Assembly (NCBI GenBank): GCA_944470555.2
Contig: OX104130.1
Span: forward strand, 47,215,491-47,279,490
Origin: Heterobilharzia americana
Taxonomy: Eukaryota; Platyhelminthes; Trematoda; Strigeidida; Schistosomatidae
DNA: 64,000 bases
Direction: 5' to 3'
The translations under genes and the position numbers were made by a program. Below, one piece after another: positions 57,236 to 64,000 of this stretch (the first letter of the stretch is position 1; the number at the start of each line of letters is the position of its first letter). Below the pieces are notes generated by a model that was not told the origin of the DNA, made no database searches, and saw only the letters and a list, made by a program, of their open reading frames with translations.

Positions 57236-60200
57236 CTGTTTGAAAATACTTCTAAATTGAATGCTATCATTTGAGTTCCCGGTTTATTTTCTTACGTATT
57301 TCTTTTCTAAGCCATGACTTTTTTCACTGTTTATATCCAACATAGTTACTCTCAACACGTTCCTCAGGAAGATCTTTCGAAATGAATACATAGGATAAGC
57401 GCTAAATAAAGTGTAACATCATTTTAATTGTGAAAGACCAACCTTGTTTTGGTAGGATGTGCCGTAGATTGTGCTTCATGTATACCTCAGCTATTGTAGA
57501 GCTTTCTCACTAGTTCCACTTTGCAGTAATATGTTTTCTTCTATTACGTGTCGAACTATCAGTGTGACTATGTGAGCCATGGTTTGACAGTCTCGCATTA
57601 TTGATACTGTTGACAGAGAGCAATGGGCCAGTAGCCCTGAAGTTCGTGGTTGAAATCCTGCCTCGACCCAGATTTTCATTTCATCTTGAATCACTACCCA
57701 GTACCTTCTAAATTACGGGTCGAAAATTCTTCCTCCTGAATCATGAAACCAAATAGCGAATTTCTTAATCACTACGTTTCTCAGTGCATTATCCTTGGCT
57801 CATTTAGGATGTAGGTAATTTGACTGATAAAAAGCTAATTATGAATATTACCTTTGAGTTAGTTATCGGAAAGTCATTTATCTGTGAGAGAATTTCTCGA
57901 TAGATTTTCATAACACCAAACATTAAAGTAATTACTGTTTCACCTTAATGTAGATGTTATAAGAATTTGCCTTATTAAGGAATATCATGCAATTGAAGTA
58001 TGTTTCATCCACCTTAATTTATATACATGAATGTAACTAGCTAATTGAATATAATTACTTAGATTTTCGTTGAACGTCCATCATTGAATTGTTACACTTT
58101 CTTGATGAAGATAACGACTTTCCACAGATTCATACTTAACCGAGGTACATATGTGGCACGCCGGTCATAAACTGCAAAAAATATTCATAGCATGGGCTGC
58201 AGAGTTACAGGCAATTATTCTTTGGCAAAATTTACCAGTTACTTGTAATGAAGGTGCATGTATTAGTACTATGAATGCTTAAAGTTATGTCAGCCACTGC
58301 AAATATTTTCATGCTAAGCCGGAAATTTTTTCCATCATTTCAAAATCCTTTGAGAGGAACATGCCTCTGTGTACTCGGAAGTCGGAGTATTTCTCTGACC
58401 GAAGAGCTCCCAGTCTAGAAAAACCTCTCCCTTGATATAACGTTTTTGGTAGAACATCTTGCTACGAAGTGTTAAGTATAGACCACTTGTCAACCATCTC
58501 TCTGGGTGGAAAATTGTACAACAAGGTGGTGGGACAGTGATGCGGATTATAAACTAAAGTACTTAAATCAGATTAACTAAATACAACGTACTCAGCAGCA
58601 AATATTGGGATCGACCATTGAAGCAGAGACAGTAAGCAAGTTGAAAGTGACTAACGATTAACAACTAAAGCAAAAGGTGAGGAAGTGGGAACAAAGTTGA
58701 ACAATAAGCTGCTCAAACTTCTGTGGTCATCAAAGAAGGCAGTAAAGTATGAACAGGAAGTAAATCTTCCAGAAAAATCATGGTCTAAAATTGTGTACAA
58801 TTCACTCCGTCACTGGAAATGCGGACAAATTAGGTTTCTTTGCGTTGGAGCTTTTTGAAAACCTCAGAACGAACAGTTGAACGATGACACAAAAATAAGG
58901 AAGCAGGCGACATCTACTGAGCATGAAAAAAGAATTCAGCGACGTCTCTAACGACCAACAAAACAACTGTAGTCTTACCATGGAATACAGTAAGTGAAAA
59001 TGTCGTCATGAACATCTTCAACTATCAAGGTGTATGAATCACTTTATGAAGAAAGTGTCAAACAACTGATGGATAAAAATTCATCAAACAATTTGATAAC
59101 CAAATCCAAAGAAAACTGAGTTATTTAACAAAAGGTGGTTAATTACAAAAGCAGAATGAGGTGACTAGACCAGGCTCTTTGAGTTTCTACCGCTGACACA
59201 AAATACATATAGCAGATACTATACTATGACTAATAATTTCCTCACCTGGAGCACCTTCATTCAATCCGTTGAGCACTTCGCTAATTAAAGTGAACTTGAG
59301 GAAAAAATAAAAGGAAACGAAGATAAATGGTAACAATAGGATGATATCTTTTCATGTAACATCACTTCAACCGAACTAAATATACTTGGAGAGGAAATAG
59401 ATATTTTTCTAAAGAATGGCCAAAAAGAACTTTTCTAAACTTAAATGAATAGACTAGTCCATGCCGTAAAACTTGACCACGGTTCAGTAGCAATATTAAT
59501 GAGGGAAAACTAACGGGATCATTAATATAAAAGTTGATTACTGAAGCAGTGGTGGATAGTCTGGAATCAATGGTCATCGCTCTTATGAAAGCAGAAATTT
59601 GAACTCAATACACTAGCGACGCTTGTAGTTCTCAGGCATACATATGTATTACAACTTGCATAACACGTTTTGCACAAGAGCTGAAATACTGCTTGGAAAT
59701 CACGGTTAAAGTCTATGTTCGCCTGTGGGGAAGTATGCTGAACAAATCAGTTTGTCTCCTCTGTGAGCAGAATTCATCTGAGTATATGGCTGATGAATTC
59801 TATACAAGTAGTACACATTAGTAGGTCACAAGGCCTCCATCTCAGAGATCACACTTTATGATATTGTCTGACTGCTTCCTAAGGACAACTGGGAAACTAC
59901 TCATCTGTCAGAAATGTCTTTACCCATAACATTTATATATAATTTACAGATTATTCCTGAATTGTAAGTTTACAATTTCTTCAAAAGCTTGTGGTTTCTT
60001 CAAGCACTTTATTAATAAGCTGAATACTACAGTTTATCGAACCATACACATACCTGTGTTTGCATGTGACTACAAAAGTGACACTATCTATTTTCTTATT
60101 CATATTTCCTGTGTATTAAGTTTGGTTATATGTGCGTGTGTGCAACAGTGTCAATCCGATTACTGTTTGTCTCATGATTTTAGTAGGTTAATAGAAAAGG

Positions 60201-60529
60201 TGTTACCTAAATCTTCTGCTATGCTTAAACACAGTTTTTGTTTAAGGACAGAGAGAGAGTGTAATTAAATATGTATGGTCTGCTGAAGCTTATCTGAAAT
60301 TCATGGGTATTTCCTGCTATAATCATGCATGTAAGCTAGTAAGTGAATAAATGACAAACAAATCAAAGGCTTCGGATAAAAAATTCGTTTTCAGTGGGTG
60401 TATTTTCAAAACATGTTTAGTGGCATCTAATATTATTAATGGCAAAGAATATTGTTATAATGAGTGAAGGTACAACTTATTAGTTCCAAGGTAGTATTCA
60501 TTACGAGCTGGTATTAGTTAAAGAAACAT
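57236..60529. other. non-coding stretch, nothing recognised
   Basis: 3.3 kb of AT-rich DNA. A tRNA-like B box (GGTTGAAATCC at about 57648) is isolated. No gene model is supported. Confidence 0.45.
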
Positions 60530-60660
60530 TGGAAACCTGCGAGTACTAGAGGGCTCCTTCATCCTAGCACTCGACTAGTCAGCAGGATGCATCCACGACC
60601 TCACCTCCTTCAGGTCTTGCGGCGAGCACGTTAGCTATTCAGGATAGTAACTAAGATATA
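60530..60660 (-). mobile_element. decayed ribozyme SINE, same subfamily as 3.8 kb
   Basis: On the minus strand the head (ATAGCTAACGTGCTCGCCG) and ACCTGAAGG match the 3.8-kb SINE. They are followed by CTGACTA...GAAGG, a mutated hammerhead core (G8 replaced by U; GAAG instead of GAAA). Confidence 0.6.
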
Positions 60661-62138
60661 TACTTCACACGAAAACCGTTAAACTTTGACAGCTTGGGTA
60701 AGTCAGCGGGACAAAATAAACGCCAATGGAAATCATGCAGCTGGACATACATAACAAACGGAGTAAATAGTTGTCTGTATGGAAAAGAATTTGAGCAGTA
60801 AGTTTAGATTGAAGAACCATAGGATTAAAATGCGAATAGAGAAAGTGATTGAAAAGTGAATCTTACATATTCATTCTTATTTCCTCGTATGTCATTACTT
60901 CAGCTCCGGTGATATTACGTTTCTTCTACTTGTTTGCTCAGAAAACCCAGTTTTGTGTGAATGAATTTCAGTCATTGTAGGAAAGTCTTCTTTCTCAAGC
61001 ATGAGAATTGTTCAGCCGTACTAATCAGATCAATCTGTTATGGTTTCATTGTTTGATTTGGACAGTTTTAGTAAGTTATTATGATTTCCAATCCAGTAAC
61101 CGATCTGTTTTAATTTCGTGTTTAGTTCTTAGGGAATATTAACAATAATCGTAATAATAATAATAAATAACTATAAATGCTTTATTCCAAACAATACGTG
61201 TGGTACAGTACGGAATTCTCAACATGTAACAGTTCAACAAATTCATCCGGTGTACAACATCATTACATTTGAATAATTTTAATCATAACAGTAATAAAAG
61301 CCACAATGTGAAACAGGCATCCTGTTTAACATTAGCTTTTTGTTTGGACTGGAGAATTATTAGGAAATTGCACGTAATTTTGATGGTGGTGATGGTTTAT
61401 TCAGCCAGTACCAAAATCTGCGATTTGGCGTACTCATCAAAGGAATAGTAATGTACTGCATTTCTACGCGTTTATAGGTTCATTTTGTTGAGCTCTGAAA
61501 TCTGACCACATTTATATACGTATCCAGATACACTATCGCCTATTTATAATTCCCAACACTGCTGATCCAACCGCGTCAGACAATGTAAATATCAGGAGTT
61601 AACGCGAAGTATATATCAGGATGTTGTATTGGTCAACGATCGAGCAAAAAGCTTTTATCAGTACAACTAAACAAAAATGTTCAATGAGTTGTGACATATA
61701 TCAACACAATACTGTGAAATAGAATGATACGCAAGTCGCTCTCCAGAATACAGATATAAGAGGGAATATCTGAGTTCGATATAAAATATTTTGAGAAAGG
61801 TAAACTCATTTTGAAGGTATTCCAAACATAGAAGGAATGTTAAGGATATCTATTATCAGGATGAAAACTGATTGAAAGTGTTCACATAAAAAATGAAGTG
61901 TATGATAGTCGAAACACTAAAATAATTTTATCAAAGTAATAATATATCCGGAGATTAAAAAAAATCAACAACCAAAATCGTAATAACCGGAACACTGTTA
62001 AGAAATAAAAGGTTCGAAAGTCCTTGGTGCCAGGCGAAAATGTCTTGTGCATGAGGAAAAGTCTAACAAAATAGTGTGATAATGTTTTCAACAAGGTAAT
62101 GAACAAAAAGCGGTAATAATGTTACTAGGGAATTGGTT
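60661..62138. other. non-coding stretch, nothing recognised
   Basis: No recognised coding or repeat signal. At 62138 the element 3 coding sequence ends with no LTR visible beyond it. Confidence 0.45.
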
Positions 62139-63340
62139 TTATGAAGAGTAAATCGTTTGAAAGTAAAGTTGTGGCCAACGGACTCTTCTTCCGGATCCTG
62201 TAGTTCTACTAACATCGCTAGTATTGGGTGATTCCGATGCCGTTGTTTCTGTTTTGACGGTGGTTTTCAGTGTTTCTGGTTGCTTCACTGTGGGTTCAGA
62301 CTTGGTATCCATGACGTCCGGTTCCACAAACGCTGGCTTGATTCTGTCAATGCTGATCGTTTCTCGTCTGCCAGAGCGTTCAACCGTGACAACTTTGTCT
62401 GGTTTACTAATTGCCTTGAAAGGTCAGTCATACGAGGGTTGTAAGGGTTTTCGTACGCCGTCGTGTCGGACGAAAACGTGAGTGCAGTTTGAGATGCACT
62501 GAGGTACGTAAACTTGGTTGTCTCGGTATCGTGGGACTGAGGTCGAAGTGTGCTCATGTGTTGCCGTAGTTGTTGTACATGGTTAGTCAAGTCCGGTGGA
62601 ACGTCTGTTGCCGGGTTAAAATACTCTCCTGGCAATCTTAAAGTAGTTCCATAAACTAACTCAGCAGTACAGCAGCCAATGTCCTGCTTGACACTCGAAC
62701 GTATACCAAGGAGTACTAGTGGTAATTTGTCACTCCACTTGTCATCAGTCTTTACTGCCATCAGTGCTGCTTTTAGTTGTCGATGGAACCTTTCGACAAT
62801 ACCATTGGATGCAGGATGGTACGCAGTGGTTCTTATGCGCTTGATCCCGAGAAGTTCAGTTAACTGTTGAAATAGACTACTCTCGAACTGCACGCCTCTA
62901 TCTGTGGTGATGACACTTGGGACACCAAAGTTAGAAATCCAGTGTTGGATGATATTTCTCGCTACTGTTTCGGCAGATATATCCTGCAGAGGTATTGCCA
63001 CTGGCCATCTCGTGAATCGGTCTACACATGTTAAAATGTAGCTAAAACCATTTGACGGAGGTAGTGGTCCAACGATGTCAACGTGTATATGGTCAAATCT
63101 GCCATCCGGTGGGGGAAATCTTCCCGTAGGTGAAAGAATATGTCTTTGCACTTTCGATCGCTGGCACGCTAAACAAGCTCTGGACCACTGTCGAAGATCT
63201 CGATTCATCTTTGGCCAGACGTATCGGTCAGTAATTAACTTCACCGTAGCTCGAATACCAGGATGTGAAATGCCATGCATCTTAGAGAAGACTAATCGTC
63301 TCATTGAAAGGCACAAACGGGCGCGGTTTACCCTTGGATA
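62139..63340 (-). pseudogene. integrase of element 3
   Basis: The zinc region HPGIRATVKL...CLACQRSK has the HHCC ligands. The core has Asp in HVDIVGPLP, Asp in TTDRGVQFES and Glu in SNGIVERFHRQLK, all in one open frame, so the catalytic triad is intact, unlike in elements 2 and 4. In the tail the frame shifts at about 62480, a TGA interrupts YD*PF at about 62425, and the true C-terminus IDRIKPAFVEPDVMDTK...SGRRVRWPQ ends at 62139. Confidence 0.88.
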
Positions 63341-64000
63341 CATCACAGGTGATGGATACAGAGTCATCAAGTGTCACTTCTTCAAGACGTAATGAGGTGT
63401 TCACATTGTTTTTCAAATGTTTCAAGTCCTCATCCGTCGCCTGCAACTTTGCCATTTCTGCTAGGTCAATATAGTCACGTTCTAAGACGTTTACGTACAT
63501 ACGAGACAAAGCATCAGCTGCCTCATTTTTGCTGCCTTTGATATACCTTATATCTGAAGTGAATTGTGAAATAAATTCTAAATGTCGAATTTCTCGCGGC
63601 GAGTAGTTGTCATGCTTTGCATCAATTGCTTTTGTGAGTGGCTTATGGTCGGTGAATACTATAAATGAGTACCCTTCGAGCATATATCTGAAGTGCTTGA
63701 TAGCCAAGTAAATCGCCAGTAGCTCTCTGCCGAATGTACTGTATCGCGATTGAGAAGCATTAAGTCGTTTCGAGAAGAAAGATAATGGTTCCCACTGACC
63801 GTGAACAAACTGTTGTAGTACTGCGCCTACCGCAACATTTGAAGCGTCTGTCATGATGGCTAGTGGTGCTTCTGAATCACGACGAGAGAGAAGAGTTTCA
63901 GAACTTAGAGCCAGCTTCAGTTTGTCAAAAGCATCATGGGCCGCTTGGGTCATGTGAAACACTTTGGCTCGTCCTTGCAATAAATCTGTCAGCGGTTGGG
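63282..64000 (-). pseudogene. pol: RT end and RNase H of element 3
   Basis: The frame is open at the window edge (QPLTDLLQGRAKVFHMT). RNase H has MTDASNVAVGAVLQQFV, STFGRELLAIYLAIKHF, FTDHKPLTKAID and EAADALSRMY. The frame ends at a TAA at about 63282 after KPRPFVPFNETI, while the matching continuation RRLVFSKMHGISHPG lies in the neighbouring frame. One base has therefore been lost between about 63295 and 63310. Otherwise this domain looks complete. Confidence 0.9.

Larger units (their letters stand above)
62139..64000 (-). mobile_element. CsRn1-like Gypsy element 3, partial at window edge
   Basis: Minus-strand pol from the end of RT (at 64000, still open) through RNase H and integrase to a C-terminal Arg-rich end. 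No LTR follows the stop at 62139 within the expected distance, so the 3' end is truncated here. Domain order and motifs match element 2 but the sequences differ enough to be another subfamily. Confidence 0.85.

Noticed and set aside
57391..57400. Alternative last BNIP3-like exon encoding YIG
   Set aside because: The frame hits a stop directly after the motif and no acceptor lies at the right phase.
57590..57670. Possible tRNA gene or tRNA-derived SINE
   Set aside because: A B-box-like GGTTGAAATCC is present but no cloverleaf, A box at the right distance, or ribozyme follows.
1..64000. CRISPR arrays, bacterial operons, phage defence systems
   Set aside because: Splice sites, retroelements and base composition are those of a eukaryotic (trematode) genome. 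No regularly spaced direct repeats were seen.

Overview
The window looks like intergenic and intronic DNA from a blood fluke (Schistosoma or a close trematode relative). It is AT-rich and gene-poor. It holds tRNA-derived SINEs carrying hammerhead ribozymes (Sm-alpha type), CsRn1/Boudicca-like Gypsy elements with a tRNA-Trp-like primer site and a CX2HX9CX3C gag finger, Sinbad-like BEL/Pao relics, and RTE (SR2-like) and CR1-like LINEs. That combination is characteristic of schistosomes. The species cannot be fixed by reading alone.

Layout. 1-5490: non-coding DNA with a (TA)n tract and a foldback element (3518-4271) that contains a ribozyme SINE and an inner 66-bp-arm palindrome. 5491-7453: a minus-strand RTE copy. 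8570-9500: a decayed CR1-like RT on the minus strand. 11017-11356: a solo LTR with a 4-bp target duplication, beside an unrecognised 119-aa ORF and a 0.67-kb palindrome. 14225-14420: a LINE RT scrap. 17424-20238: a young, internally deleted CsRn1-like element. 20325-38494: an 18-kb structure bounded by near-identical 1-kb inverted arms. It encloses tandem BEL/Pao fragments (minus strand), a full-length but mutated CsRn1-like element (23760-29410) inserted in the BEL protease region, and a nearly complete CR1-like LINE (about 32.1-37.28 kb). 39.7-40 kb: a LINE C-terminus relic. 41120-43400: the 3' half of another Gypsy element and its LTR.

The only host gene I can recognise is a BNIP3/NIX-like mitophagy receptor on the plus strand, with exons at 43831-44203 and 45758-45952 and a candidate last exon at 46762-46828. 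Its first exon was not found. 47.5-50.7 kb holds an endonuclease relic and a second RTE copy that is over 99% identical to the first and shares its disabling lesions. 53.5-54.4 kb is a second foldback element. 55.9, 57.1 and 60.5 kb hold decayed ribozyme SINEs. 62139-64000 is a minus-strand CsRn1-like pol that runs off the window.

No rRNA, canonical tRNA gene, CRISPR array or bacterial operon structure was seen. All retroelement ORFs except one gag carry frameshifts, stops or deletions. Several frameshifts fall in short homopolymers, so some may be assembly indels.
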